The notes below the pieces were generated by a model. That model ran no database searches. It was not told the DNA's origin and saw only the letters and a program-made list of their open reading frames with translations. Below are positions 52,521 to 62,510 of a stretch of 64,000 bases of DNA, one piece after another. The stretch comes from Paenibacillus gyeongsangnamensis (GTDB lineage: Bacteria > Bacillota > Bacilli > Paenibacillales > NBRC-103111): NCBI RefSeq assembly GCF_027533625.1, contig NZ_JAQAGZ010000014.1:62001-126000 (forward strand). The letters run 5' to 3'. A program made the position numbers and the translations under genes. How positions within the stretch are numbered: position 1 is the stretch's first letter; every line of letters begins with the position of its first letter.

Positions 52521-54524
52521 ATGCTAAAAAAAATTTCATGGAGCAAAGTAAAGCAAATCCGGTTCATCTTCCGAAGCGTGAAGGCAAGGCTGTTCATCTC
52601 CTCCCTTCTGATTCTGCTTGTTCCCGGACTCTTGATCGGATGGATCACCTTCAACAAATCGAAATCGCAAATTGAAGAGCTGCTGATGAGCAGCGCTTCC
52701 GAGAATGTGGCTTTAACGAATACCTATATCAATAATCTCGTGATCGGCAAGGAAAAAGAGCTGAACGTTCTGGCGCAGCTGCTGGACGCTGAGGCGAAGT
52801 CGGCAGGCAAGACGGCTCCCCGATACGAGGAGCTGCTCAGCGATTTCTTGAAAGAGCATCCCGGTACGAATCCTCCCTTTCTGGCGCTGGAGAACGGGCG
52901 GTTTCTCACGGCTTCGTCCGATTTGAAAGCGCCGCAGGACTATAAACCGAAGGAAACGCCATGGTATAAGGAAGCGATGGGTAAGGACGCCATAATCTTG
53001 ACGGATCCGTATCAAGATGCCATGTTGAAGGACATGACGGTAACACTGGCGAGGGCGCTCCCGGATCATTCAGGCGTCGTCGGGATTCATATGAACTTGC
53101 AGGAGCTAAGGGGGCTGATTAAGGACGTCCATATCGGCCAGGCCGGGTACATTGTCGTTTATTCCAAGAATAAACAGTTTCTGCTGCACCCTACGACTAA
53201 AATCGGTACGACGACCCAGCCGCATAACGAAGTGATGTATGTTCAAGAGAAGGGCTCGTACGATTACATCTTTAAGGGCGAACCGAAAAAAATGATTTAT
53301 ACGACAAATCCCGCCACGGGTTGGAAAATTGCAGGGAATATGTCGGCCCTCGAGATTGACGCACTGGCGAAACCGATTCTGACCCGGACCATCGTCGTTA
53401 TTGGCATTTCGCTGCTGATCGGCATGCTGATCGTCTATTTTATGGCCATTTCGATCCTTCGTCCGTTAAGCCGGTTGATGCAGGCTGCGGAAAAAATCAG
53501 CAAAGGCGATTTGACGGAGCGGGTGGAAGTGAAGAAGCAGGATGAGATCGGGAAGGTAGGCATGAGCTTCAATACGATGGCCGATGCGCTGCATACCATC
53601 TTGCTTGAACTAAGGGAAAGCTCGAACCAACTGGCGGTATCCTCCAACCAATTGTCCGTCAGCTCGGAGCAAACGAATAAAGCCAGCGAACAGGTCGTGG
53701 AGACGGTACAAATGCTGGCGACCGGTACGGACGAGCAGGTCCGTTATGTGGACGACAGCTTCAAAGCGATCAGTGAAATTTCCGCAAGCGCCCAGCAAAT
53801 TTCGGCCAGCGCGGAGAGCGCGGCGGATACATCCGATTTCTCCTCCGAAAAAGCGAAGGAAGGCTCCGGAGCGATCCGATCCGCGACCAAGCAGATGGAT
53901 TCCATCCATGAGACGGTCAGCCTTTTGGCGGACGTAGTCAAGGGACTCGGGGAGCGGTCGCAAGAGGTGACGCAAATTATTGAAATGATTAGCGCGATTT
54001 CCGCTCAGACCAACCTGCTGTCGCTTAATGCCGCTATCGAGGCGGCCCGGGCAGGGGAGCAGGGGCGCGGATTCGCCGTGGTGGCCGGCGAGGTGCGGAA
54101 GCTTGCCGAGCAATCGGCCGAATCCGCCCAGCAGGTCGGCGAGGTCGTCCGGATGATTCAGGAGGAAACCGATCGCGCCGTCCGCTCCATGGAATCGACG
54201 ATGAATGAAGTGCGGGAAGGGATGGATATCGTAAGCGCAGCCGGCCAGTCCTTCGAGCAAATCCGGGAGTCCGTCGATCAAGTATCCGTGCAAATCCGCG
54301 AAGTGTCCTCCGCTTCGGTCGTCATGGCGGAGAGCACGTCGCAGGTGACGGAGTCGGTCCAGGAGGTCGTCAAGGTGGCGGAGCAATCGCTCTCCCGCAC
54401 CCAGGAGTTGTCCGCGGCAGCGCAGGAGCAGCTCGCATCGATTCAGGAAATATCCAGCTCTGCGGCCTATCTCTCGAAGATGTCGGATCAACTCAAGACC
54501 GTGGTCGATCAGTTTAAAATATAA
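52521..54524 (+). CDS. Methyl-accepting chemotaxis protein with dCache sensor
   Basis: A 667-residue chemoreceptor. TM1 (about 22-42) and TM2 (about 295-318) flank an extracellular double-Cache domain with [24 protein letters not shown] and [20 protein letters not shown] domain ([20 protein letters not shown]) and a long signalling coil follow, with the tip [20 protein letters not shown]. It begins 42 bases after the MFS gene; a separate start or read-through from the riboswitch operon are both possible, because no terminator lies between. The ligand is unknown. Cache domains commonly sense small organic acids or amino acids. Confidence 0.93.
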   Translation: MLKKISWSKVKQIRFIFRSVKARLFISSLLILLVPGLLIGWITFNKSKSQIEELLMSSASENVALTNTYINNLVIGKEKELNVLAQLLDAEAKSAGKTAPRYEELLSDFLKEHPGTNPPFLALENGRFLTASSDLKAPQDYKPKETPWYKEAMGKDAIILTDPYQDAMLKDMTVTLARALPDHSGVVGIHMNLQELRGLIKDVHIGQAGYIVVYSKNKQFLLHPTTKIGTTTQPHNEVMYVQEKGSYDYIFKGEPKKMIYTTNPATGWKIAGNMSALEIDALAKPILTRTIVVIGISLLIGMLIVYFMAISILRPLSRLMQAAEKISKGDLTERVEVKKQDEIGKVGMSFNTMADALHTILLELRESSNQLAVSSNQLSVSSEQTNKASEQVVETVQMLATGTDEQVRYVDDSFKAISEISASAQQISASAESAADTSDFSSEKAKEGSGAIRSATKQMDSIHETVSLLADVVKGLGERSQEVTQIIEMISAISAQTNLLSLNAAIEAARAGEQGRGFAVVAGEVRKLAEQSAESAQQVGEVVRMIQEETDRAVRSMESTMNEVREGMDIVSAAGQSFEQIRESVDQVSVQIREVSSASVVMAESTSQVTESVQEVVKVAEQSLSRTQELSAAAQEQLASIQEISSSAAYLSKMSDQLKTVVDQFKI

Positions 54525-54540
54525 ACCGTTCAGTCGGCAG

Positions 54541-54577
54541 GAAGCTCCTCACTTCTTCGGAAGGAGGAGCTTCTTAT
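54541..54577 (+). terminator. Terminator hairpin after the chemoreceptor gene
   Basis: GAAGCTCCTC (54541-54550) pairs perfectly with GAGGAGCTTC (54564-54573). The following TTATAT is a weak T-run. It lies between convergent genes. Confidence 0.7.
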
Positions 54578-54641
54578 ATGTTTCCGGTGTAGCAAAACGG
54601 CTGGCTGTCTGCTTGGCTGGTATTGCCTTGCCCCCAGTGCA

Positions 54642-56213
54642 TTAACGGAACATCGGCCCTTGGATCCCGTCTTCCACGAACGGCTCGTCATTGCCGGGAG
54701 CCGGAGGCGTATGGTCTTGACCGCCGGAGCCGCCGTTATTGACTGAAACGATTGTCGGCTGAGCCGAATACGTGTCACGGGACACGCGTTCCCGCCCTAT
54801 GATGACGCCGTTCTGCTTCTTAATCCGGTACGTTTCCACAATGTAGCCGGGCTTGCCCTGCACGACGGTTTCCTGCTTGCCGACCTTCAGCGACGGGTTC
54901 AGCACATATTTGACCGGTGGCTGAAGCGTCTCCAGCGTCTTCGACTCCACATCGTACGTGATGTCCTGCGGCGTCTGGCCGAACAGCTTCACCGTAACGG
55001 AACGGTCGTCCGACATCGTTCGGATCAAGAGATAATGATCGGTGCTGTTCTTGAACTTGAATCCGATATGGCCGCTGGCGAAGGTGGCGTCCTGCCCGAG
55101 CGGCACATAGCTGACCGGCAGCGAATGATTCCGGCGCTCGATAATGGCGAGGCCCGCCCGAAGCACCGCATTATACAGCGTGGAGGAAACCTGGCAAATC
55201 CCCCCGCCGATGCCCGGCACCAGCTTGCCGTTCACGATGACCGGCGCTTCCTTGAAGCCGAATTTTTTCTCCGTCGCCTGAATGTAGGGCGCATAATCGA
55301 ACACCTCGCCGGGTTTCAGCAGCACGTCGTGAATCGATGCGGCCGTTGATCGCACGTTATGAATCCGGCCTTCGCCGTTCATGCCGGGTACCGCGTTCTG
55401 CGGATAGCTCGTGGTGAACTCGCTGATCTTGCGAACGATGCCTTGAGCCTGAAGCGATTGCACCGTGACTTGCGGCTGGATCGTTTTCATCGGTACGGAC
55501 AGGGGGACCGCTGGAGGAGCGGCGGATGCCGATACCGTCTCGGCTTGCTGCTCCGGCTCCGGCTCCGTCGTACCGGTGCTCTTCGTTTCCCCTGTACCAC
55601 AGAGCGGTAAGCTGGCCGTCCATTTAACCGAGCCCCATGTGGGAAGAAGCAGCTCAAGCCGTTCCTTCAGCTCGGCTTCGTCGATGCGCAGGGCCCCTGC
55701 TTCAGCCGTATAGCTGATGGCGTCTCCCTCCAAGAATAGCCGCTTCGCATTGACAGGCTGGCGGGCATATACCTGCGGGAACGCCTCCTTGAGCGATGCC
55801 GTCAATACGTCCATGGATATTTCCCGATGCCAAGACCAGACGGCATTCCGCATTTTCCAGCGGTACAGCGCCCGCCGGAACGGCGAGCCCTCCCGAAGCA
55901 GCCGGAGCTGTCCGGCGATGAAGGACTCGTCCGTTTGCAGGCCAAGCTGCTGCAGGGTGCGCACCTGCGTCCCGGCGACGGTGCCGTCGTGTACCGTCAG
56001 GGCGATGGGCTGCTCCGCGAGGCGCGCTTTTTTATCCGCCCATTGGCGTTCGAAATCGCTGATCCGAAGCGACCCGACCGCCCAGTCTTCCACCTTCAGA
56101 CCTGCCGGAAGCCGGGACAGGGAGCCGTATACGGCGATCGATGCGAGGGCGGAGACGAGCAGGATCAGCGCCAGAATAAGCGCCCAAGACCATCGGAACG
56201 GGAATCGGAACAT
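54642..56213 (-). CDS. VanW-family protein with putative PG-binding and G5 domains
   Basis: Read on the minus strand, ATG at 56213 follows AAGGAG; a 12-residue upstream extension from 56249 is rejected. The 523-residue protein has an N-terminal membrane anchor (about 7-28), a putative peptidoglycan-binding region (about 60-190), a Pro/Glu/Thr-rich linker, the VanW core (LKPGEVFDYAPYIQATEKK, VPGIGGGICQVSSTLYNA, RRNHSLPVSYVP) and a C-terminal G5-like strand set (VVQGKPGYIVETYRIKK). VanW proteins are linked to the cell wall, but their activity is unclear. It runs opposite to the flanking chemoreceptor and ftsE. Confidence 0.88.
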   Translation of the reverse strand: MFRFPFRWSWALILALILLVSALASIAVYGSLSRLPAGLKVEDWAVGSLRISDFERQWADKKARLAEQPIALTVHDGTVAGTQVRTLQQLGLQTDESFIAGQLRLLREGSPFRRALYRWKMRNAVWSWHREISMDVLTASLKEAFPQVYARQPVNAKRLFLEGDAISYTAEAGALRIDEAELKERLELLLPTWGSVKWTASLPLCGTGETKSTGTTEPEPEQQAETVSASAAPPAVPLSVPMKTIQPQVTVQSLQAQGIVRKISEFTTSYPQNAVPGMNGEGRIHNVRSTAASIHDVLLKPGEVFDYAPYIQATEKKFGFKEAPVIVNGKLVPGIGGGICQVSSTLYNAVLRAGLAIIERRNHSLPVSYVPLGQDATFASGHIGFKFKNSTDHYLLIRTMSDDRSVTVKLFGQTPQDITYDVESKTLETLQPPVKYVLNPSLKVGKQETVVQGKPGYIVETYRIKKQNGVIIGRERVSRDTYSAQPTIVSVNNGGSGGQDHTPPAPGNDEPFVEDGIQGPMFR

Positions 56214-56530
56214 GTTCGGTTCTCCTTTGCGGATGAAGCTCTTACGCAACCACTATATGCCGCGGCACGGACAAACTTTCCTCAGATGGTGAAAACCGGA
56301 ATCCCCGTCTCTTCCGCCTAATGCGACAGCACCCGACAGCCGCGCGCTTTCAGCAAACTTTCAGCCGAATCCGTCAGAAAATGTTGGATCACTAAAGGAA
56401 TTTAAGCTTTTGTGTCGAACTATTAAAGGCTGGGATAGAATCCGCCCTTGTTTTGCCGCCCATCCCGCACATGAATACAGCTTAGAACCGGCAGGGCAAC
56501 AGCACCGGAATCCAATCAGGAAGTGATACT

Positions 56531-57217
56531 GTGATCGAAATGCAAGACGTATGGAAAACGTACCCGGACGGAACGCATGCCTTGAAAGGCGTCAGCGTTA
56601 AGGTGGACCGCAACGAATTCGTCTACGTCGTAGGTCCGTCCGGAGCCGGCAAATCGACATTTATGAAGTTGATGTATAGAGAAGAAAGACCGACCAAAGG
56701 CTCGATTTTCGTTAACGGCTTCAATCTAGAGAAGCTCAAGCAGCGCAAGATTCCTTATGTGCGCCGTAATATCGGAGTTATTTTTCAAGATTACCGCTTG
56801 CTTCCGAAGCTGACCGTGTTTGAGAACGTCGCCTTCGCCATGGAAGTGATCGAAGCGCCGAAGAAGATCATCAAGAAACGTACGCTGGAAGTATTGGAGC
56901 TTGTGAGGCTAAAGGACAAAATCCACTCTCTTCCGACCCAGCTGTCGGGCGGGGAACAGCAGCGGGTGGCTATTGCCCGGGCAATAGTCAATAATCCTGC
57001 CGTCATCATTGCCGACGAACCGACTGGGAATTTGGACCCGGATACGTCGTGGGGGATTATGAAGCTGATGGAGGAAATCAACTTCCGCGGCACGACGATT
57101 GTCATGGCTACGCATAACAAGGAGATCGTGAATACGATCCGCAAGCGTGTGCTCGCGATTGAACAAGGAACGATCGTCAGGGATGAAGCCAGGGGGGACT
57201 ACGGCTATGAGAATTAA
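56531..57217 (+). CDS. ftsE: Cell-division ABC ATPase FtsE
   Basis: FtsE is the cytoplasmic ATPase that, with FtsX, activates peptidoglycan hydrolases outside the membrane. The start is GTG 56531 with AGGAAGTG. The 228-residue protein has Walker [21 protein letters not shown], signature [14 protein letters not shown] and Walker [16 protein letters not shown]. It overlaps ftsX by 11 bases. The 281-base divergent gap to the vanW-type gene shows no other gene. Confidence 0.97.
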   Translation: MIEMQDVWKTYPDGTHALKGVSVKVDRNEFVYVVGPSGAGKSTFMKLMYREERPTKGSIFVNGFNLEKLKQRKIPYVRRNIGVIFQDYRLLPKLTVFENVAFAMEVIEAPKKIIKKRTLEVLELVRLKDKIHSLPTQLSGGEQQRVAIARAIVNNPAVIIADEPTGNLDPDTSWGIMKLMEEINFRGTTIVMATHNKEIVNTIRKRVLAIEQGTIVRDEARGDYGYEN

Positions 57218-58124
57218 TACGGCCGTACGGCACCTTCGCGAGGGCTGGAAGAACATTGCGCGCAACGGCTGGATGTCGTTCGCTTCCATTAGTTCCATAG
57301 CAATTTCCCTGTTCATTCTGGGTGTGTTCTTGCTGCTGACGCTGAACGTGAATTACTTGGCGCAGCAGATTGAGCAGCAGGTGGAGATCCGTGTCTATCT
57401 TGAGGTGAACACCTCGAAGGACATGATAACGCAGCTGCAGAACGAGATAGGCTCCATACCGGAGGTAGATAAGGTACGATTCGTCTCCAAGGAAGAAGGA
57501 CTTAAATTTTTGCGCGAGAAGCTTGGCGAGGGCGGCAAGCAGTTGCTCGACGGCTTCGACGGCGACAACAACCCGCTGAACGATTCGTTTACCGTTGACG
57601 TGACCCAGCCCCGGGAGATCGGGAATGTGGCGCAGAAGATCAGCGCGCTCAACACCGGCAAGCCGAACAAACCGATCTACCGCGTCAGCTACGGCCAAGG
57701 AACGGTGGAAACAATGTTCAAGGTAACGGCCTTCGTTCGCAACGTCGGTCTGGTGCTGGTGGCGGCGTTAGCGCTGACGGCCATGTTTCTTATTGCCAAT
57801 ACGATAAAAATTACGATTATTGCCCGACGCCGCGAGATTTCCATCATGAAGCTCGTAGGCGCGACGAATTCGTTTATCCGCTGGCCTTTCTTTATCGAAG
57901 GAGCGCTGCTGGGGATTATCGGCTCTATCGTACCGACGGGTGTCCTGTTGTACGGATACTGGCAGCTCATGCGGCTGCTGCAGTTGGATTTGAACCTGCT
58001 GCTGATCAAGCTGCTGCCGTTCGACGCGATCAGCTTGAAGCTCGCCGGGCTTCTGCTAGGCATCGGCGTGTTGATCGGGATTTGGGGAAGCACGCTGTCC
58101 GTCCGGAAGTTTCTCCGCGTGTAA
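57207..58124 (+). CDS. ftsX: Cell-division ABC permease FtsX
   Basis: The start is ATG 57207 inside the end of ftsE (GGGGGACT upstream). The 305-residue permease has four membrane segments: one near 25-45, and three near 170-290. The extracellular loop between TM1 and TM2 (about 50-165) contains EIRVYLEVNTSKD and RFVSKEEGLKFLREKLGEG, the ECD1 that recruits wall hydrolases. FtsEX in Bacillus works with hydrolase CwlO; here the next gene encodes an M23 hydrolase. Confidence 0.96.
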   Translation: MRINTAVRHLREGWKNIARNGWMSFASISSIAISLFILGVFLLLTLNVNYLAQQIEQQVEIRVYLEVNTSKDMITQLQNEIGSIPEVDKVRFVSKEEGLKFLREKLGEGGKQLLDGFDGDNNPLNDSFTVDVTQPREIGNVAQKISALNTGKPNKPIYRVSYGQGTVETMFKVTAFVRNVGLVLVAALALTAMFLIANTIKITIIARRREISIMKLVGATNSFIRWPFFIEGALLGIIGSIVPTGVLLYGYWQLMRLLQLDLNLLLIKLLPFDAISLKLAGLLLGIGVLIGIWGSTLSVRKFLRV

Positions 58125-58243
58125 CGCGCGGCTTACTATCAACCATGTTCTGTCGCTAAGGGAAGTGAGCGGGCAGGCCTGAATTACGGAGCCTGGATGA
58201 CCGTTCGCGTGAAGCAGACGAATGCCTGAAGGAGGAGCAGGAT

Positions 58244-59461
58244 TTGAAGAAGTCTTTTCTGCCGCTTGTCGTTGCCGCCGGAATGGTGGGGGCCATGGTC
58301 GTCCCGCAATACAGCTATGCTCTTACGGAATCCCAACGGATTCAGCAGGAGCTCGATCAATTGAAGAAGTCGAAATCCAGCATTCAGCAGAAAGCGGCCC
58401 AAACCGAGAACGAAATCAGTCAGGTGCAGCAGGATAAGCAGCAGACGAACAAGGATATCAATACGATTCTCGGCCAAATCGACGAAACAAACCTGAAGCT
58501 GAATCAGCTCAACGATCAGGTAGCCTCTGTTTCCGCGTCCCTAAAGGATAATGCGGACCAGCTGGAGCAGGCCGAAGCCCGCATTACGTCCAGAGATCAG
58601 CTGCTGCGTTCCCGGCTTCGGCTGATGTACATGAACGGCGTTGTATCCTATGCGGATGTGCTGCTGAGCTCCACGAGCTTCGGCGATTTTCTGGACCGGC
58701 TCAACGCGCTCAAATCGATTGTCAATCAGGACAAGGAAATTCTGGAGGCGAACAAGCGGGACAAGGAAGTTATTGCCGACAAGCATATCCAGATTGAGAA
58801 GCAGCTGAATCAGGTTAAAGATTTGTACGCCCAGGCTGCGGCCGTTAAGGCGGACCTCGTTGTGAAGGAGAAAGAGAAGGAAGTTAAGATCGCAAGCCTC
58901 TCCAAGAAAGAGAAAGAGCTGGAGGATATCAGCAAGGACAATGAGCTCCAGTTGGTTCAAATGGCGAAGCAGGAGGCCGAGAAGCAGCGCGCTCTGCAGC
59001 AGGCCAAGGCGAGCGAGGCGGCCAAGCAGGGTAAGAGCGTGGCGCAGGCTTACACGTACAGCGGCGGGCGCTTCGGCTATCCGCTTCCGAAGGTCGTCCA
59101 GATATCCTCGGACTTCGGTGTAAGAGTGGATCCGTTCACCGGAGCCAAGGCGGGCCATACCGGCATTGACCTTCCGTCGCCGATGGGCACCGATATTTAT
59201 GCAGCAGAAGCAGGGGTGGTTATTACGGCCTCTTGGGTGAGCGGCTACGGGAACTGCGTCATTATCGACCACGGCAAAGGGCTGTGGACGGTGTACGGCC
59301 ATATCCGCAACGACGGAATCGTCGTTTCCAAGGGCGATACCGTGAAGCGCGGGCAAAAGATCGCTGAAGTTGGCTCCACGGGCCGCTCGACAGGCAACCA
59401 TTTGCATTTTGAAGTACGTCTTAACTATGAGCCGGTCGATCCGAAGCCGTATTTGAGATAA
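58244..59461 (+). CDS. Secreted M23 peptidoglycan hydrolase with N-terminal coiled coil (EnvC/CwlO-like layout)
   Basis: The start is TTG 58244 with AAGGAGGAG (58229-58237). The 405-residue protein has a signal peptide (cleavage after YSYA near 26), two long coiled-coil stretches (about 30-115 and 150-260), and a C-terminal LytM/M23 domain. The metal ligands are present in GHTGIDLPSP, VYGHIRNDG and HLHFEV, so it should be an active endopeptidase. The coiled-coil plus LytM layout and position after ftsEX imply activation by FtsX. E. coli EnvC has the same layout but a degenerate LytM domain. Confidence 0.92.
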   Translation: MKKSFLPLVVAAGMVGAMVVPQYSYALTESQRIQQELDQLKKSKSSIQQKAAQTENEISQVQQDKQQTNKDINTILGQIDETNLKLNQLNDQVASVSASLKDNADQLEQAEARITSRDQLLRSRLRLMYMNGVVSYADVLLSSTSFGDFLDRLNALKSIVNQDKEILEANKRDKEVIADKHIQIEKQLNQVKDLYAQAAAVKADLVVKEKEKEVKIASLSKKEKELEDISKDNELQLVQMAKQEAEKQRALQQAKASEAAKQGKSVAQAYTYSGGRFGYPLPKVVQISSDFGVRVDPFTGAKAGHTGIDLPSPMGTDIYAAEAGVVITASWVSGYGNCVIIDHGKGLWTVYGHIRNDGIVVSKGDTVKRGQKIAEVGSTGRSTGNHLHFEVRLNYEPVDPKPYLR

Positions 59462-59485
59462 GCGAAGGTTCATATTTTACCAAAG

Positions 59486-59509
59486 CTTGTCATACAATAG
59501 ACTGACAAG
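59486..59509 (+). repeat. Perfect 7-bp inverted repeat over the ctpB promoter region
   Basis: CTTGTCA (59486-59492), ten bases TACAATAGAC, TGACAAG (59503-59509). TACAAT resembles a -10. The arrangement suggests an operator or protein-binding site rather than a terminator, because no T-run follows. Confidence 0.45.
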
Positions 59510-59552
59510 TTTGTCCGAGTTCGGCAAGCGGCAAAGGCGGTGTGAGAAGAAA

Positions 59553-61004
59553 ATGACGTTTAAAGGACGTACGGTACTGGCTTTTATTCTGATCTCGATG
59601 TTCGCAAGCAGCATCATGACGCTGACAATCGTAAATCCGTCGATCTTTGCGTCGGTAGGCAGTCCCGGCGATGCCTCCGCCTCGGTGAAGTCGGGCCTCA
59701 CCTCGAAGGATTACAACAAGCTGGCCACGACGTATCAGCTGATTGAGAGCAAGTATTTGAACCAAGTCGATCATGACAAAATCTTAAGCGGTGCCGTGAA
59801 CGGCATGCTTTCTACGCTGGAAGATCCGTTTACGGTGTATATGGATCAGAAGGAAGCGAAGCAGTTCGACGAGAACATCACCTCTACGTTCCAAGGCATC
59901 GGGGCGGAAGTGACCTCCGAGGACGGCAAGGTTACGGTCGTGTCGCCGATCAAAGGCTCTCCTGCGGAGAAGGCCGGAATTCATGCCAACGACGTCATTT
60001 TATCGGTAAACGGAGAGAAGCTGGACGGGCTGTCGCTGAATCAGGCGATTATGAAAATCCGCGGCCCGAAGGGGACCCAGGCCAAGATCGAGATTGCGCG
60101 GGCGGGAACGCCGGAGCCGATCCAGGTGATCGTGGTACGGGACGATATCGACGTCGAGACCGTCTTTTCCGAAATGCTGGATGGCCAGATCGGCAAGATC
60201 GAAATCCGCCAGTTCTCCAGCAACACCTCCAAGCGGTTCAAGGAGGAGCTGGCGAACTTGGAGAGCAAAGGCATGAAAGGGCTCATTATCGACGTACGGA
60301 ACGACCCGGGCGGTCTGCTGACCTCGGTAGTGGAGATCGTCGAGCCCTTCGTGGCCAAAGGTAAAACGATCGTTCAGATCGAGGATCGGAACGGCAAGAA
60401 GGAGCAGACGCCTTCGAACGGAACCGGCAAGCCGTATCCGGTGACGGTGCTGATTAATAAAGGCAGCGCCAGCGCATCGGAGATTTTGGCCGGAGCGCTG
60501 CACGATTCGGCCGGCAGTAAGCTCGTCGGCGAGAATTCCTACGGCAAAGGCACGGTTCAGGTCACCTTTGAGAAGGAAATGGGCGACGGCAGCAACATCA
60601 AGATGACCGTGTACAAGTGGCTGACGCCGAATGGTACGTGGATCCACAAGAAAGGGATCGCGCCAGATGTGCCGGTCGAGCAGCCGGCCTACTTCAAGGT
60701 TGCGCCGCTGACCAAGAAAGCGACGCTGAAGCCGGACTCGAACAGCGACGACGTAAAGAATTTGCAGATCATGCTGCAAGGACTCGGATTGAACCCGGAT
60801 CGTACGGACGGCTACTTTAGCGAGCGAACGGCGTTGGCGGTCAAAGCGTTCCAGCGCATGAACAACCTGCCGGTAACCGGAGAGGTGGATCTGGACACGG
60901 CGAACAAGCTGGAGAAAGCGATTCTTACCGCCATCCGCGATCCGAAGAACGACGTTCAGCTGAAGGCCGCGGTTCAACAAATTCAAAGTCAGTTGAATAA
61001 GTAG
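59553..61004 (+). CDS. ctpB: C-terminal processing peptidase CtpB (S41 family)
   Basis: ATG 59553 is preferred because it gives a normal membrane/signal start (MTFKGRTVLAFILISMF); an earlier in-frame TTG at 59487 lies in the inverted repeat. The 483-residue protein has a PDZ domain (about 95-180, TFQGIGAEVTSEDG, AGIHANDVILSVNG), the S41 core with catalytic Ser in NKGSASASEILAGAL and Lys in GENSYGKGTVQV, and a C-terminal peptidoglycan-binding domain (LQIMLQGLGLNPDRTDGYFS). In Bacillus, CtpB triggers sigma-K processing during sporulation. The gene is in the same neighbourhood there. Confidence 0.93.
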   Translation: MTFKGRTVLAFILISMFASSIMTLTIVNPSIFASVGSPGDASASVKSGLTSKDYNKLATTYQLIESKYLNQVDHDKILSGAVNGMLSTLEDPFTVYMDQKEAKQFDENITSTFQGIGAEVTSEDGKVTVVSPIKGSPAEKAGIHANDVILSVNGEKLDGLSLNQAIMKIRGPKGTQAKIEIARAGTPEPIQVIVVRDDIDVETVFSEMLDGQIGKIEIRQFSSNTSKRFKEELANLESKGMKGLIIDVRNDPGGLLTSVVEIVEPFVAKGKTIVQIEDRNGKKEQTPSNGTGKPYPVTVLINKGSASASEILAGALHDSAGSKLVGENSYGKGTVQVTFEKEMGDGSNIKMTVYKWLTPNGTWIHKKGIAPDVPVEQPAYFKVAPLTKKATLKPDSNSDDVKNLQIMLQGLGLNPDRTDGYFSERTALAVKAFQRMNNLPVTGEVDLDTANKLEKAILTAIRDPKNDVQLKAAVQQIQSQLNK

Positions 61005-61090
61005 CGTTCAGCGGTCCGCCGCCAGAGGTGGAAGCGCTAGGAAATTCAGGCGCAGAGCAGGAAATTGCAGCTAACGCGTCGAAATTCATA

Positions 61091-61138
61091 AAGAAGGTGG
61101 CGAACCGTCAAACGTTTGCTCCACCTTCTTATTTTTTT
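61091..61138 (+). terminator. Terminator between ctpB and the MinJ-like gene
   Basis: AAGAAGGTGG (61091-61100) pairs perfectly with CCACCTTCTT (61121-61130), followed by ATTTTTTT. The ribosome site of the next gene lies just after. Confidence 0.9.
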
Positions 61139-61157
61139 GCTGATGAAGGAGCGGGCC

Positions 61158-62444
61158 ATGACCCTAATGACCGAACTGGCAAGCCGGGGGCTGCAAGCGC
61201 TGCTGCAGCAGCTGCTGCACCCGTTTTACTATGTGGGTGTCTTGTTTATCGTATTGCAATACCGCAGACAAATTGCTTTCGAGCGGAAGCTGTTCTCAAC
61301 CAAGCTGCACTCCTTGCTGTCTGAGACATGGCGTACGGTGCTGTGGGGCTGGGTGGGCGGTTTGCTAGCGTCCGCGATGATGGCGGCCGTCGGTGCGACC
61401 GTGGAGCCTGAAGCGGTCATCCTGTTGTGGTTGATCTCGCTTGTGCTTATCTTGATAAAGGTTCGTTTCTTATGCTGGGCTTATGCGGTGGGAATTTTGG
61501 GCGTGCTGCAGGTCGTACTGAGCGCTTTCCCCGTTCTCCAAGCTCCACAGGCTTCGTGGTTGATCGCGCCGCTGATGGGCGTCAGCGTACCTTCCATGCT
61601 GGCCCTGGTGGCCGTGCTGCATTTGGTGGAAGCCGTCTATGTCCGTACGCAGGGGCATCGGTTCGGTACGCCCATGTTTTTCGAGAGCAAGCGGGGTAAA
61701 ATTGTCGGAGGCTACCAGCTGCAGGGATTTTGGCCGATTGTGCTGTTCCTGATCGTGCCGATGCAGGGCGGAAGCTCCGTGCCCCTGCCATGGATGCCGC
61801 TCTTGGGCGGGGATGTTTGGGCAGGCGGCTGGACGATCATCGGCTTCCCGGTTATGATCGGCTTCGCCGAAATGACGCTCTCGCGTCTGCCTAAAGCGAA
61901 GGTGCGGCTCAGCTCTTCCTTGCTTGCGTTGTATTCGCTCGTCTTGCTGGCCTTCGCCGCTTTGGCGGCTTGCTGGCCGTTCTTTACGCTCCCGGCCGCG
62001 TTACTATCGATTCTGCTTCACGAGGCGGCCGTTTGGTACAGCCGCTGGGACGAGGAGCACCGCAATCCGATCTTCGTTCATTCGGAACGCGGATTGAAGA
62101 TTCTCGGGGTCCTGCCGGGCAGCCCGGCGGAGGAGCTCGGTCTTGTCGTCGGCGAGACCGTCCATAAAGTGAACGGGATGCCGGTGAGAACGAAGCGTGA
62201 GCTGCATCAGGCGATGCAGACGAATCCGGCCTTCTGCAGGCTGGAAATATTGAATTTGGAGGGTGAGAGCAAGTTCGTGAAGCGCGGGATGTTCTCCGGC
62301 GAGCATCACCAGCTGGGGATTATTCTGGCTCCGGACCAGGACGTGCTCTACTATGCCGAGGAACGGCAGGCTCACATCTTTGCCTATCTTAGCCGGAGGC
62401 TGGTCGGCCTGCTGAGCAAGCGGGAGAATACCCGCTCGATGTAA
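61158..62444 (+). CDS. minJ: PDZ-domain membrane protein, MinJ-like
   Basis: ATG 61158 follows AAGGAGC; the frame is open to 61116 but that would place the start within the terminator T-run. The 428-residue protein has about seven to eight membrane segments and a C-terminal PDZ domain (GLKILGVLPGSPAEELGLVV, GETVHKVNGMPVRTKRELHQ). MinJ bridges DivIVA and MinD at division sites in Bacillus and affects swarming. Synteny next to ctpB and ftsEX supports the name; sequence identity was not measured. Confidence 0.85.
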   Translation: MTLMTELASRGLQALLQQLLHPFYYVGVLFIVLQYRRQIAFERKLFSTKLHSLLSETWRTVLWGWVGGLLASAMMAAVGATVEPEAVILLWLISLVLILIKVRFLCWAYAVGILGVLQVVLSAFPVLQAPQASWLIAPLMGVSVPSMLALVAVLHLVEAVYVRTQGHRFGTPMFFESKRGKIVGGYQLQGFWPIVLFLIVPMQGGSSVPLPWMPLLGGDVWAGGWTIIGFPVMIGFAEMTLSRLPKAKVRLSSSLLALYSLVLLAFAALAACWPFFTLPAALLSILLHEAAVWYSRWDEEHRNPIFVHSERGLKILGVLPGSPAEELGLVVGETVHKVNGMPVRTKRELHQAMQTNPAFCRLEILNLEGESKFVKRGMFSGEHHQLGIILAPDQDVLYYAEERQAHIFAYLSRRLVGLLSKRENTRSM

Positions 62445-62465
62445 CTGATGCCATCGTAATGAAAA

Positions 62466-62502
62466 AAGCCGCCTTGCGACTGCTCGCAAAGCGGCTTGCT
62501 TC
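62466..62502. terminator. Bidirectional terminator between minJ and motB
   Basis: AAGCCGC (62466-62472) with GCGGCTT (62491-62497) and inner TTGCGA/TCGCAA around CTGC, with A-rich left and T-rich right flanks. It can serve the plus-strand minJ and the minus-strand motAB transcript. Confidence 0.85.
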
Positions 62503-62510
62503 TTTATTCA

